This document shows positions 24,348 to 33,117 of a stretch of 44,095 bases of DNA, piece after piece. Position 1 is the first letter of the stretch. Each line of letters starts with the position of its first letter. The notes beneath the pieces are model-generated. The model worked only from the letters and a program-made list of their open reading frames with translations, searched no databases and was not told where the DNA came from. Both the position numbers and the translations under genes were made by a program. The stretch spans positions 1-44,095 of the forward strand of contig DASVGY010000063.1 in NCBI GenBank assembly GCA_036379295.1. Reading direction: 5' to 3'. The stretch comes from Pseudopedobacter sp036379295. GTDB taxonomy: Bacteria > Bacteroidota > Bacteroidia > Sphingobacteriales > Sphingobacteriaceae.

Positions 24348-25103
24348 ATGAAAGTAGTTTTAGTTGATGATGAAACACATTGCATAGAAACTTTGGAAAT
24401 CATGCTAAATGGATTCCAAAACAAAGTAGAAATTATTGGAAAGTTTAGCCACCCACTTGTTGCTTTAGATTTTATTAAGACCAATGAGTTTGATATCCTT
24501 TTTTTGGATATAGAGATGCCCGAATTAAGTGGGTTTGATTTATTATCGCAAGTTCAAAGTTTCAATTTTGATGTTGTTTTTATTACTGCATATAATAAGT
24601 ACGCCATAAAAGCTTTCCAATATAGCGCACTCAATTATTTACTTAAACCGGTAGATACTGCCGAGTTGCTGGCTTGCCTCCATCAATGGGAACTTAAAGC
24701 CGTTAAGCCTTTAAACACTGCTCAATTAACTTTTTTGATGGACTTATTTCAAAATACTAATAGAGGGGCTTTTAAAATAGCCTTCCCTACAACGCTAGGA
24801 TTAGAATTTATTGAAATAAGCGAAATTATCAGATGCCAGTCAGACAGTAATTACACCAACGTTTACCTAAAAAAATCAAAACCATTATTAATTTGCCGAA
24901 CGTTGAAAGAAGTGGAAAGTATTTTGGCAAACCATGGGTTTATAAGAATACATCAGTCGCACCTTATCAATCCGTTACATTTAAAAAGCTTTATTCGTAA
25001 TGATGGGGGATATGTAATAATGGAAGACGGCGAAAAAATAAGTGTTTCAAAAAGCAACCGAGAAAAAATTACTGCGGCTTTCCATAAAATAGATAGAGCT
25101 TGA
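24348..25103 (+). CDS. LytTR-family response regulator
   Basis: This 251-residue protein has an intact receiver domain (1-120) and a LytTR DNA-binding domain (about 145-250). The receiver carries the acidic pair in VLVDDE (Asp7, Asp8), the phosphoacceptor Asp54 in LFLDIEMPELSG, the Thr in FITAYNKY and the Lys in YLLKPVD. The LytTR domain includes IIRCQSDSNYTNVYLKK, CRTLKEVE and the IRIHQSHLINPLHLKSF block. It should bind promoter direct repeats after phosphorylation. No LytS-type kinase is adjacent, so its partner is elsewhere. It is divergent from the OmpA-family gene and convergent with the aldo/keto reductase. Confidence 0.93.
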   Translation: MKVVLVDDETHCIETLEIMLNGFQNKVEIIGKFSHPLVALDFIKTNEFDILFLDIEMPELSGFDLLSQVQSFNFDVVFITAYNKYAIKAFQYSALNYLLKPVDTAELLACLHQWELKAVKPLNTAQLTFLMDLFQNTNRGAFKIAFPTTLGLEFIEISEIIRCQSDSNYTNVYLKKSKPLLICRTLKEVESILANHGFIRIHQSHLINPLHLKSFIRNDGGYVIMEDGEKISVSKSNREKITAAFHKIDRA

Positions 25104-25163
25104 TTTTTTATTTAGTTGCGTAAAACAGGGTAATTTATTTTGGTAAAGCGCAAGCTATTTTTG

Positions 25164-26147
25164 CTACCAACGTTGATGTACATCTTGCTTAACATGTTTA
25201 TTGTAAATTTCTTTAATTGCTGCAAGCTGTTTTAAGTTTAACTCCGGGAATTCCCCGGCTTTTAAATTGCTTTCCAGATGTTTCACGTTTGATGCCCCGG
25301 GAATTACGCAACTAATCTCAGGTGATTGCAAAATCCATTTCAAAGCTATTTGCGGCAGGCTTTCCTCCTGAAAAAAATTCTTTAGCTCTTTAACGGCCAA
25401 CAATCCTTTTTCAAAATCTACTCCAGAAAAGGTTTCTCCTTTATCAAAAGCCTCGCCGTTTCTGTTAAAGTTACGATGGTCATCTTTGTCAAAAGTGGTT
25501 TCTTTTGAAAACTTCCCAGTCAATAAACCGCTCGCCAACGGAACTCTAGCAATTAAGCCGATATTATTTTTTTTGGCTAAGTCAAATAATAGTTCATTTG
25601 GTCTTTGCCTAAACATGTTGTAAATAAACTGGATAGAACAAACATTAGGATATTCCATTGCTTTTATCCCCTCTTCCACTTTTTCGATACTTACTCCTAG
25701 ATTTTGGATTTTCCCTTCTTTTTTTAATTTATAAAATAACTCAAAAATCTCTGGACGGTAAAAAACTTCTGTTGGCGGGCAATGTAACTGAATTAGATCC
25801 AAGGTTTCTAAACCCATATTTTTGAGGCTATCTTCTACAAATTTCCTTAAAACCTCGGTGGTATAACCTACATTAACATGAGGGTTTATTTTTCGCCCGC
25901 ACTTGGTGGCCACATAAATTTTTTCCGATCTTGATTTTACCAAACGTCCTACTGCTTTTTCGCTCTCTCCGTCGCTGTAAACATCCGCAGTATCAATAAA
26001 ATTGATCCCGGAATCTATAGCTTTATTCAGGATCTTATCTGCATTTTGGTGATTAAACGTTTCTCCCCATTTACCGCCTACTTGCCAAGTTCCTAAACTG
26101 ATTTCTGAAATTTTTAAATTGCTTTTACCTAATGTTCTGAAGTTCAT
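25164..26147 (-). CDS. Aldo/keto reductase
   Basis: This 327-residue NADPH-dependent oxidoreductase has the (beta/alpha)8 aldo/keto reductase fold. The catalytic tetrad is present: Asp52 (INFIDTADVY), Tyr57, Lys82 (ATKCG) and His122 (IQLHCPP). A cofactor-binding segment near the C-terminus reads VIPGASNVKHLESNL. The overall pattern, with LGTWQVGG and RTLGKSNLKISEI, fits the YajO/general stress AKR11-12-like group. The physiological substrate is unknown. It stands alone, with 278 bases of featureless DNA before the two-component pair to its right. Confidence 0.93.
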   Translation of the reverse strand: MNFRTLGKSNLKISEISLGTWQVGGKWGETFNHQNADKILNKAIDSGINFIDTADVYSDGESEKAVGRLVKSRSEKIYVATKCGRKINPHVNVGYTTEVLRKFVEDSLKNMGLETLDLIQLHCPPTEVFYRPEIFELFYKLKKEGKIQNLGVSIEKVEEGIKAMEYPNVCSIQFIYNMFRQRPNELLFDLAKKNNIGLIARVPLASGLLTGKFSKETTFDKDDHRNFNRNGEAFDKGETFSGVDFEKGLLAVKELKNFFQEESLPQIALKWILQSPEISCVIPGASNVKHLESNLKAGEFPELNLKQLAAIKEIYNKHVKQDVHQRW

Positions 26148-26425
26148 GTGGGGAATTTAGGTAAAATTGGTTGGTTATGCTAACTATGTATAGAGCAACG
26201 GCGATTATTATGTGAAATTGTTTTAAAGAAAGAGTCAGGTTTTTTTTAAAGCTATGTTAAAACCCTTGCGCCAGAATGGTTTCTTTTAAAAAAATGATAT
26301 CATAAACCTTCGTTAAGAGTTTCAAAAGCTTTTTTATAAAGCACAAAGCCGTGTTAAATTGCTGAAAAATTAAAAGATAATTAAGTTTTTTCCATTCATT
26401 AGACAGTTTTAAAGGCAGAAAAATC

Positions 26426-27025
26426 TTATTTCGTCTGTTTATTCATCTGATATAGAAGCTGCAGAAAGTTATTTAATTTATTTTTCTGTAACATGTTACG
26501 TCGATGTGTTTTTACAGTTTCCAAGCTAATAAACATTTTTACGCCTATTTGGCTTGAGGAAAATCCTTGGGCAATTAATATTGCTATTTCTTTCTCTCGT
26601 TTTGTTAATTTTAGACTTAAGTTATCTCCTACGTCTTCCTTCGCAATTATTTTTAAAAAAGCCATCTGAACAGCTACCAATAGCTGTTTATCAGTATAGG
26701 GTTTTACAATAAACATTACTGGCTTAGTACCAAAAGCGTCTTGTATCGTTTCATGATCAGTAAAGGCTGTCAAGAAAATAATCTCACAATCGTATTTTTC
26801 TTTCAATTTTAAAGCTAAATCAATACCATTTATGGGTCCCGCGATGTTAATGTCGCAAATAGCTAAAGCAGGTGCCTTTTCGTTAGAATCTAATAGATGA
26901 AACACTTCATTTGCGCTACTCACCACGGGTAACACATTGTAATCATCGTCCAATAATAGCTCAGAAATACTTTCTGCTGTAATCAGTTCATCTTCAATAA
27001 TTAGAATATAATTAGTTTTTGCCAT
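26426..27025 (-). CDS. Response regulator, REC plus LuxR-type HTH
   Basis: This 199-residue regulator has a receiver domain (about 5-125) with the acidic pair in IIEDE, phosphoacceptor Asp58 in ICDINIAGPING, Thr in FLTAFTDHE and Lys in IVKPYTDKQL. It is followed by a LuxR/NarL helix-turn-helix (about 138-195) with LTKREKEIAILIAQGFSSSQIG and SLETVKTHRRNMLQK. The INIAGPINGIDLA variant around the phosphosite is typical of regulators paired with HisKA_2 kinases. Its start overlaps the end of the kinase gene by 14 bases, indicating translational coupling and a cognate pair. Confidence 0.93.
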   Translation of the reverse strand: MAKTNYILIIEDELITAESISELLLDDDYNVLPVVSSANEVFHLLDSNEKAPALAICDINIAGPINGIDLALKLKEKYDCEIIFLTAFTDHETIQDAFGTKPVMFIVKPYTDKQLLVAVQMAFLKIIAKEDVGDNLSLKLTKREKEIAILIAQGFSSSQIGVKMFISLETVKTHRRNMLQKNKLNNFLQLLYQMNKQTK

Positions 27026-28256
27026 AACGATTTATCAAAATTTTTGCAGTAAGGCCACTTTTGTTTTCTAAAATTAACTCACCATGTAATTGCTTAACTA
27101 ACAACTCAACTAGTTTTGTTCCAAATGTGTTGATTTGCTTCTTAGCTTGAGCCAGGTTTAAGCCGATGCCATTATCTGCAACTGTTAATAATAATCCGCC
27201 ATTATTCGCGTCCTCCAGTTTAACAACAAGCAATGGATTTTTAATATTTTTGAACGCATGCTTAAATGCATTAGTAACTAGTTCATTAAATATAAGACCA
27301 ACTGGAATTGCAATGTCTATGCTTATTGGTTCATCGGATAAATCGAATTCTAACTTGATAAACCCGAGTTCATAACCGAAACTCTCTGATAAGGAAAGTG
27401 CTAAGTCTTGTAAGTAGCTTTTGATAGGCACTGATGAGAGCTCACTGCTCAGGTAAAGTCTTTGGTGGACCAGTGCCATAACTTCGATTCTTTTTCTACC
27501 ATCTTCAAGAGCAAGCTTGGTATTTTTGTCAAGAGATCTAGTGGCCTGTAATGCCATAAGACTAGAAACTACCTGTAAATTATTTTTCACTCTGTGATGT
27601 AACTCTAAAATTAACGACTGTATGTATCTATTTTTTTCAGTAGCTTCTTTATAAGCGAACTCTAATTCTTTTTTTTGTGATCTTATCAGCTGCTGTTCGG
27701 CATTGTAGCTTCGTCTAAAAAGGTAGATAACAACGGTGGTGAAAAACAGCGAATAAATCAGTACAGATATGTGGTCAGCTATTCTTTGATAAGGCGTCTG
27801 ATAAGGGGTAGTCCAATGCGGGAATCGCAACTCCGCTAGCAAAAGTAATATAACAAAAAACGTATAAAACCCATAGATTTTAAACTGGTAGCCACTTGGT
27901 GCTATCAATAAAAAAATATTCATTAACATAATAAACAAGTAGATTATTGGACCTAACGATGCACCATTAAAAAAATAAAGTGGCGCAATTATTATTACCG
28001 TAAGGATTACGAGCGACATTAAAGAAAAAGTGTTAAAAATACCCCTTAATCTGCTGAAGTAGAAAGCAAAAACTGTGACCATTGTACCAAATAATGATAG
28101 CCAAATTGTAAATGGATGGAGATGCAAAAAATAATTTAATAGCGCCGCCTGGATGGTAAAAAGTGAGAGAACAAAAACAGTTAGGTTGAATATCTTATGC
28201 TCAAACCTAAATTTGTCCTGCTGCCCAGTGATAAAATAATAGATTTTTCTAATCAT
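27012..28256 (-). CDS. Membrane sensor histidine kinase (HisKA_2 type)
   Basis: This 414-residue kinase has about six hydrophobic segments (residues 22-180), no recognisable ligand domain, and a cytoplasmic HisKA_2/HWE-like core. The phosphoacceptor block reads LELHHRVKNNLQVVSSLMALQ, with His220/His221. The ATPase domain has GLIFNELVTNAFKHAF as the N box and VADNGIGL as the G1 box. It resembles the multi-helix sensors of Bacteroidota that detect membrane or small-molecule signals; the signal is not deducible. It is upstream of and overlaps the LuxR-type regulator, so they form a two-component system. A -7 match lies about 32 bases before the ATG. Confidence 0.92.
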   Translation of the reverse strand: MIRKIYYFITGQQDKFRFEHKIFNLTVFVLSLFTIQAALLNYFLHLHPFTIWLSLFGTMVTVFAFYFSRLRGIFNTFSLMSLVILTVIIIAPLYFFNGASLGPIIYLFIMLMNIFLLIAPSGYQFKIYGFYTFFVILLLLAELRFPHWTTPYQTPYQRIADHISVLIYSLFFTTVVIYLFRRSYNAEQQLIRSQKKELEFAYKEATEKNRYIQSLILELHHRVKNNLQVVSSLMALQATRSLDKNTKLALEDGRKRIEVMALVHQRLYLSSELSSVPIKSYLQDLALSLSESFGYELGFIKLEFDLSDEPISIDIAIPVGLIFNELVTNAFKHAFKNIKNPLLVVKLEDANNGGLLLTVADNGIGLNLAQAKKQINTFGTKLVELLVKQLHGELILENKSGLTAKILINRYGKN

Positions 28257-28288
28257 TAGGTTTAAGTTAAGGTTATCATAGCTAGCTT

Positions 28289-28296
28289 CAAAACTA
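28289..28296 (-). promoter_or_regulatory. Candidate -7 element of the histidine kinase/regulator operon
   Basis: On the minus strand TAGTTTTG matches TAnnTTTG, about 32 bases upstream of the kinase ATG. No clear -33 TTTG was found. Confidence 0.4.
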
Positions 28297-28332
28297 AAGT
28301 TTATCTATTACAGAGAAAAAAATCCCGTTATA

Positions 28333-28393
28333 GAAAAAAAGCAAGAATCTTCCAACCCTTGCTTTACCTAACACAAGCTCTCAAACCTTGTGT
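28333..28393 (-). terminator. Terminator after mreB, with a second hairpin before it
   Basis: Reading on the minus strand, a 7-bp hairpin (ACACAAG/CTTGTGT, 28371-28377 and 28387-28393) comes first. An 8-bp stem, AAAGCAAG/CTTGCTTT (28338-28345 with 28358-28365), follows and runs into a T tract. The second is a standard intrinsic terminator and ends the mreB transcript. Confidence 0.75.
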
Positions 28394-28416
28394 CTAATAT
28401 CTCACATTCAAAAAAA

Positions 28417-29439
28417 CTACTGCATCAAAAACTTAAAGTTCGCAATGTTTTTCAATGAAATTCCTGTTCCTCTAACTACTGCCCTTAATGGGTCATCTGC
28501 AACGTGGACAGGTAGTTTGGTTTTAGAGCTTACTCTTTTATCCAAACCTCGCAATAATGCGCCACCACCTGTTAAATAAATACCGGTTTGGTAAATATCA
28601 GCAGAAAGTTCTGGCGGCGTAATCTCTAAAGCTTTTAAAATAGCCTCTTCAATTTTAGAGATAGATTTATCTAAACAATGTGCAATTTCAGTGTAAGAAA
28701 CGGTAATCTGCTTTGGTACACCAGTCATCAAATCACGACCTTGAACAGCAAAATCACCGGGAGCATCCTGCAGCTCAGGAAGGGCAGAACCAACCTCAAT
28801 TTTTATTCTTTCGGCGGTACGCTCACCAATCATAATATTATGCTGCCTACGGATATAATTCACAATGTCAGAGTCAAAATTATCTCCGGCAACACGGATA
28901 GATTGGTCGCAAACAATACCAGATAAGGCAATAACCGCAATTTCTGTAGTACCTCCACCAATGTCAATAATCATATTTCCCATCGGTTCTTCCACATCAA
29001 TCCCGATACCTACAGCAGCGGCCATCGGTTCGTGAATTAAATAAACTTCTTTTGCGCCTGCTATCTCTGCCGAATCGCGAACGGCTCTTTTTTCTACCTC
29101 GGTAATCCCGGACGGAATGCAAATAACCATCCGTAAAGAGGGAAAAAACCAGCCTTTACCATTATTGATCATCTTAATCATTCCACGAATCATGTGCTCG
29201 GCAGCATTAAAATCGGCAATAACGCCATCTTTCAAAGGACGAACAGTTTTGATGTTTTCGTGAGTTTTACCTTCCATTTGCATGGCTTGCCGACCTATCG
29301 CGATAACTTTATTAGTGGTGCGGTCAAAAGCAACGATAGACGGTTCATCTACCACTACTTTGTCATTATGAATAATTAAGGTATTGGCAGTACCTAAATC
29401 TATTGCTATTTCCTGTGTAAACCAGTTGAATAAACCCAT
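28417..29439 (-). CDS. mreB: Rod shape-determining protein MreB
   Basis: This 340-residue bacterial actin organises lateral cell-wall synthesis along the inner membrane. The N-terminus MGLFNWF is an amphipathic membrane anchor. Phosphate 1 is IAIDLGTANTLI, and the adenosine and connecting motifs are CIPSGITEVEKRAV, HEPMAAAVG, DIGGGTTEIAV and LTGGGALLRGL. The length and motifs are complete. It follows purH by 82 bases on the same strand, a neighbourhood common in Bacteroidota. However, a terminator and a two-component operon follow it here, and mreC, mreD, pbp2 and rodA are not in the window. Confidence 0.97.
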   Translation of the reverse strand: MGLFNWFTQEIAIDLGTANTLIIHNDKVVVDEPSIVAFDRTTNKVIAIGRQAMQMEGKTHENIKTVRPLKDGVIADFNAAEHMIRGMIKMINNGKGWFFPSLRMVICIPSGITEVEKRAVRDSAEIAGAKEVYLIHEPMAAAVGIGIDVEEPMGNMIIDIGGGTTEIAVIALSGIVCDQSIRVAGDNFDSDIVNYIRRQHNIMIGERTAERIKIEVGSALPELQDAPGDFAVQGRDLMTGVPKQITVSYTEIAHCLDKSISKIEEAILKALEITPPELSADIYQTGIYLTGGGALLRGLDKRVSSKTKLPVHVADDPLRAVVRGTGISLKNIANFKFLMQ

Positions 29440-29521
29440 TTATGTTTTCTTGCGGTTTTGTTTTAATTATTGAGACTAAACAATTGAGCGTCAATTTTTT
29501 TAGTGAGGCTAATATAAGGTA

Positions 29522-31051
29522 TTAATGTTTAAAATGACGAACACCGGTTGTTACCATTGCAATTCCTTTTTGGTTGGCCATGTCAATAGAATCTTGGTCT
29601 TTTATAGAACCGCCTGGCTGCAAAACAGCCGTAATACCCGCTTCTGAAGCTAACTCTACACAGTCTGGAAACGGAAAAAATGCATCCGAAGCCATTACAG
29701 CGCCTTTTAAATCAAAACCAAAGCTTTCGGCTTTAACCACGGCTTGTTTTAAAGAATCTACTCTTGAGGTTTGTCCTACACCACTGGCTATCAATGTGTT
29801 GTCTTTAGCAAAAACAATTGTATTTGATTTGGTGTGCTTAACCACTTTATTAGCAAAATGCAAATCTTTTAGCTCTTGCGTTGTAGGCTTTTTAATGGTA
29901 ACGGCATTCATTAAATCCGGACCTTCTACGGTGTTGTCTTTATCTTGTTCAATTACACCATTGAGCAAGGTTTTGAAAATTTTATTTGGGAGCGCAACTT
30001 TTTTCCTTTTGAGTATGATGCGGTTCTTTTTAGAGGTAATTATTTTTTCGGCTTCCGCTGAGTAAGACGGCGCAATTAAAACTTCAAAAAATAATTTGTT
30101 GATTTCCGTGGCCGTGGCCTCGTCAACTTCGCCATTGCAAATCAGCACTCCGCCAAAAGCAGAAACAGGGTCGCAAGCTAATGCTACGTTCCAAGCGTCT
30201 AATATTTGCGGTCTGCTGGCAATACCACAGGCATTAGTGTGTTTTAAAATTGCAAAAGTTGGTTCTGTAAACTCATCAATCAAAGCAACGGCCGCATCAA
30301 CATCAACCAAATTATTGTAGGATAATTCTTTGCCGTTCAACTTCTCAAACATGGCTTCCAAATCACCATAGAAATAACCTTTTTGATGTGGATTTTCGCC
30401 ATAACGTAAAACAGATGATTTTTGTTCGCTATGCTTAAATAGGGTAAGTGCATCATCACCTTGGTTAAACCAGTTGAAAATTGCGGTATCGTAGTGAGAA
30501 GAAACGTTGAAAGCATTACGGGCAAACGCTTTACGTTGTGCCAAAGTGGTTTCACCTTTTTGGCTTTCTAATAAATTGTTTAGCGTAACATAATCATCTT
30601 TAGATGCAACAATGACCACATCTTTGTGGTTTTTAGCCGCAGCTCTAATTAAAGAAATGCCTCCTATATCTATTTTTTCAATAATGTCTTGTTCTGCTGC
30701 GCCCGATTTTACAGTTTCTTCAAAGGGGTATAAATCAACAATTACCAAATCAATTTCCGGAATATCGTATTCAGCAATCTGAGTTTGGTCACCTTCATGG
30801 CCTCGTCGCGTCAAAATTCCGCCAAAAACTTTTGGATGTAAGGTTTTAACTCGCCCGCCAAGGATAGAAGGATAGGAGGTTAAATCTTCTACTGGAATTA
30901 CTGAAACTCCTAAATCAGTAATAAACTTTTCTGTGCCACCGGTAGAATAAATGTTTATGCCCAAAGCCTTTAGTTGATGAATAATTGGCTCTAAATTGTC
31001 TTTGTAGTAAACTGAAATCAGGGCATTTTTAATTTTAACTGGATGGCTCAT
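29522..31051 (-). CDS. purH: Bifunctional AICAR formyltransferase/IMP cyclohydrolase
   Basis: This 509-residue enzyme carries out the last two steps of IMP synthesis. The N-terminal IMP cyclohydrolase (about 1-195) has SVYYKDNLEPIIHQL, YSTGGTEKFI, LGGRVKTLHPKVFGGIL and VDLYPFEETV. The C-terminal AICAR transformylase has RYGENPHQKGYFYG, ILKHTNACGIA with the catalytic Lys-His pair, CDPVSAFGG and SDAFFPFPD, ending VTTGVRHFKH. A -7 promoter match lies just upstream. It is followed by mreB on the same strand after 82 bases, so the two may share a transcript. Confidence 0.98.
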   Translation of the reverse strand: MSHPVKIKNALISVYYKDNLEPIIHQLKALGINIYSTGGTEKFITDLGVSVIPVEDLTSYPSILGGRVKTLHPKVFGGILTRRGHEGDQTQIAEYDIPEIDLVIVDLYPFEETVKSGAAEQDIIEKIDIGGISLIRAAAKNHKDVVIVASKDDYVTLNNLLESQKGETTLAQRKAFARNAFNVSSHYDTAIFNWFNQGDDALTLFKHSEQKSSVLRYGENPHQKGYFYGDLEAMFEKLNGKELSYNNLVDVDAAVALIDEFTEPTFAILKHTNACGIASRPQILDAWNVALACDPVSAFGGVLICNGEVDEATATEINKLFFEVLIAPSYSAEAEKIITSKKNRIILKRKKVALPNKIFKTLLNGVIEQDKDNTVEGPDLMNAVTIKKPTTQELKDLHFANKVVKHTKSNTIVFAKDNTLIASGVGQTSRVDSLKQAVVKAESFGFDLKGAVMASDAFFPFPDCVELASEAGITAVLQPGGSIKDQDSIDMANQKGIAMVTTGVRHFKH

Positions 31052-31074
31052 GAAAATGTAAATTTTTAAAGCCG

Positions 31075-31082
31075 CAAAGATA
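31075..31082 (-). promoter_or_regulatory. Candidate -7 element of purH
   Basis: On the minus strand TATCTTTG matches TAnnTTTG and ends 23 bases upstream of the purH ATG, giving a leader of roughly 15-20 bases. Confidence 0.5.
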
Positions 31083-31165
31083 GAAAAAATGAATTATTTT
31101 TTTGCGATGTTCGTATTTATTAACGATGTTTTATTGTTTTAGCTACGCTACTTCAAATGGAGCGC

Positions 31166-31894
31166 TCACTTGCCAATCCAGCTTTTAAAAGCTTGTACTC
31201 TATTTCTGCTGATCACAAAATCGTAATTTTTACCACCCGATGCTAGCGTGATGTTTAGGCGCCTGCTATCATGTTTTTTAATAGTGTTAATACAATTTAG
31301 CTTTACCAATACCTGCCTACTAATTCTAAAATACAATTTTGGGTCGAGCATTGTTTCCAGTGAGTTTAGTGTATGGTCAAATACGTACCGTCTTCCATCA
31401 GTGGTGAAGATGTAAACCACTTTATCTTCCGAAAAGAAAAAGCAAACTTCATCTTGCATAAGATAAAGAACTTTGTTACCTAGGCTCACAAAAAAGCGGT
31501 CTTTATAAACATCAGTCGAGCTAGCAGTTAAATAGCTTTTCTTTAGTAAAAAAAACTTTTGTAATGCTTTTAATAAGCTTTTTTGTGTTAGCGGTTTAAG
31601 CAAGTAATCTATTGTATTCATTTCAAAAGCCCGCATAGCGTATGCAGCTGTTGATGCCACTAAAATAATGGGACAAAAAACCTTGTTGTTCTGCTGAAAA
31701 TTAAAAATTGTAGATGTGTCCACTTTCACTTCAGAAACCAATAAATCAGGTTCCTTATTGATAGAAAGCCATTCTTTAGCTTCTTTTAGTGTATATATTT
31801 TTTCTATTGACGCGGGCTTGTCTGTTAGTTTCGGGAGCGCTTTAACCAATAAGTTATAAGTGCTTTCGTGTTGGCCAATCACCAAAATTCTCAT
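31166..31894 (-). CDS. LytTR-domain regulator with degenerate receiver
   Basis: This protein of about 242 residues has a receiver-like domain (1-115) and a LytTR DNA-binding domain (about 135-240). The LytTR part is recognisable from DEVCFFFSEDKVVYIFTTDG, LNSLETMLDPKLYFRISRQ and VKLNCINTIKKHDSR. The receiver has lost its acidic pocket (VIGQHE in place of the usual VDDE), and Glu55 (LLVSEVKVD) replaces the phosphoacceptor Asp. The Lys of YLLKPLT is retained. A phosphorylation-independent, Glu-mimicked or ligand-driven output is likely. In-frame TTG and ATG codons upstream allow 256 or 251 residues; I chose the ATG giving MRILVIG. It is located between purH and a fasciclin gene. Confidence 0.8.
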   Translation of the reverse strand: MRILVIGQHESTYNLLVKALPKLTDKPASIEKIYTLKEAKEWLSINKEPDLLVSEVKVDTSTIFNFQQNNKVFCPIILVASTAAYAMRAFEMNTIDYLLKPLTQKSLLKALQKFFLLKKSYLTASSTDVYKDRFFVSLGNKVLYLMQDEVCFFFSEDKVVYIFTTDGRRYVFDHTLNSLETMLDPKLYFRISRQVLVKLNCINTIKKHDSRRLNITLASGGKNYDFVISRNRVQAFKSWIGK

Positions 31895-31995
31895 TGCTTT
31901 ATCGTTTCTTTTATTAAGCATCAAATAATTTACCAATTATATAACCCAAAAATATCGCCTGATGTTTCCAAAAACCTTAAGTTGATGTTTAGATA

Positions 31996-32041
31996 AAAAA
32001 ATGCCTCGCCAGCGTGGGTAAAATCCCGGCCGACAAGGCAT
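31996..32041 (-). terminator. Probable terminator of the two-domain fasciclin gene
   Basis: A 6-bp outer stem, ATGCCT/AGGCAT (32001-32006, 32036-32041), with a GC-rich imperfect interior, is followed on the minus strand by a T run (A run from 31995). Confidence 0.6.
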
Positions 32042-32061
32042 CATTAAATAATGAAATTTTA

Positions 32062-33012
32062 TTATGGGGCTGGTTTTAAAACCTGGTCAATTACATGAAC
32101 AACACCATTTGTTGTTACTATATCTGTTGCAGTGATGTTTGCGGCTGTGCTATTTCCTGCGCCTTTTACTTTAGCGCCTCCAGTTAAAGATATACTAAGC
32201 TTACCTCCGTTCACGGTAGTTGGCATTAAACCTTCACTCAAATCTGTTGAAAACACTCGGCCTGATATTACGTGATACGTCAAAATTGGAGTTAAAACAT
32301 CTGCAGATGCTGCGCTAACGGCTGCCACATCTGGAAAACCGGCTGCAATAAATGCTGCATTTGTTGGTGCAAAAACGGTAAATGGACCTGTTCCGCTTAG
32401 GGTTGTGCCTAAATTTGCCTTAACAACCGCTGCCACCAAGAAACTTAAATTTGCGTTTCCTTGCGCTGCAGCCACAATATTACCGGTAGCTGGCATCAAA
32501 ACTTTATTGATTACATGTATTGTACCGTTGCTAGCCTTTACATCTGCTTTGGTAACTGTAGCTCCATTTACAAAAACGCCTTTATCATTTTTTGTAACAT
32601 AAACATTTGCACCATTTAGTGTGGCAACCTCGGTATTGGTAGCCGTTGGGATAGCCGCAGAAGTAGTGTTGTTACCTAACACATGGTACTTTAAAATAGC
32701 CTGCAATGTTTCTTTTGATGCGGCACTTACAGCGGCTTCATTTGCAAAACCTGCTGCTTTAAAAGCGTCGTTTGTAGGAGCAAACACCGTAAATGGACCA
32801 GTTCCACTAAGGGTAGCTGCTAAATCAGCTTTCACAACCGCCGCTTCTAAAAAGCTAAAATTTGGATCGTCAACAACCACCTGAGTAATTGTTTTTGCAC
32901 TAACAATAGGTGCATCGTCATCTTTTTTACATGATGTTAACACCGCCGAGGTGAAAACCAAACCAAGCACTACGCTTGCCGTAATTTTTAAATAATTTCT
33001 TTTCGTTTTCAT
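32062..33012 (-). CDS. Fasciclin-domain lipoprotein, two domains
   Basis: This 316-residue protein has a lipoprotein signal with lipobox VLTSC (Cys28), followed by the acidic KKDDDAP that often directs Bacteroidota lipoproteins to the surface. Two FAS1 domains follow (about 40-174 and 178-316). Each has an SGTGPFTVFAPTN block and a terminal block (NGTIHVINKVLMP and NGVVHVIDQVLKP), with YHVLG and YHVIS in between. The repeats are very similar to each other and to the single domain at 13643, which suggests duplication within the genome. A role in surface adhesion or biofilm is plausible. It is located between the degenerate LytTR gene and purN. Confidence 0.92.
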   Translation of the reverse strand: MKTKRNYLKITASVVLGLVFTSAVLTSCKKDDDAPIVSAKTITQVVVDDPNFSFLEAAVVKADLAATLSGTGPFTVFAPTNDAFKAAGFANEAAVSAASKETLQAILKYHVLGNNTTSAAIPTATNTEVATLNGANVYVTKNDKGVFVNGATVTKADVKASNGTIHVINKVLMPATGNIVAAAQGNANLSFLVAAVVKANLGTTLSGTGPFTVFAPTNAAFIAAGFPDVAAVSAASADVLTPILTYHVISGRVFSTDLSEGLMPTTVNGGKLSISLTGGAKVKGAGNSTAANITATDIVTTNGVVHVIDQVLKPAP

Positions 33013-33117
33013 AATATTAATATTTAATGATGTAATATCAAGATGAACGCCGATGTCGAAAAATTGATTTAAAAATTAAGATGAACGGGACTTTTTAAAG
33101 GCTGAACGGTACAAAAA

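Noticed and set aside
29574..30065. 163-codon open frame on the plus strand
   Set aside because: It is antisense to purH, which has full family motifs over its length.
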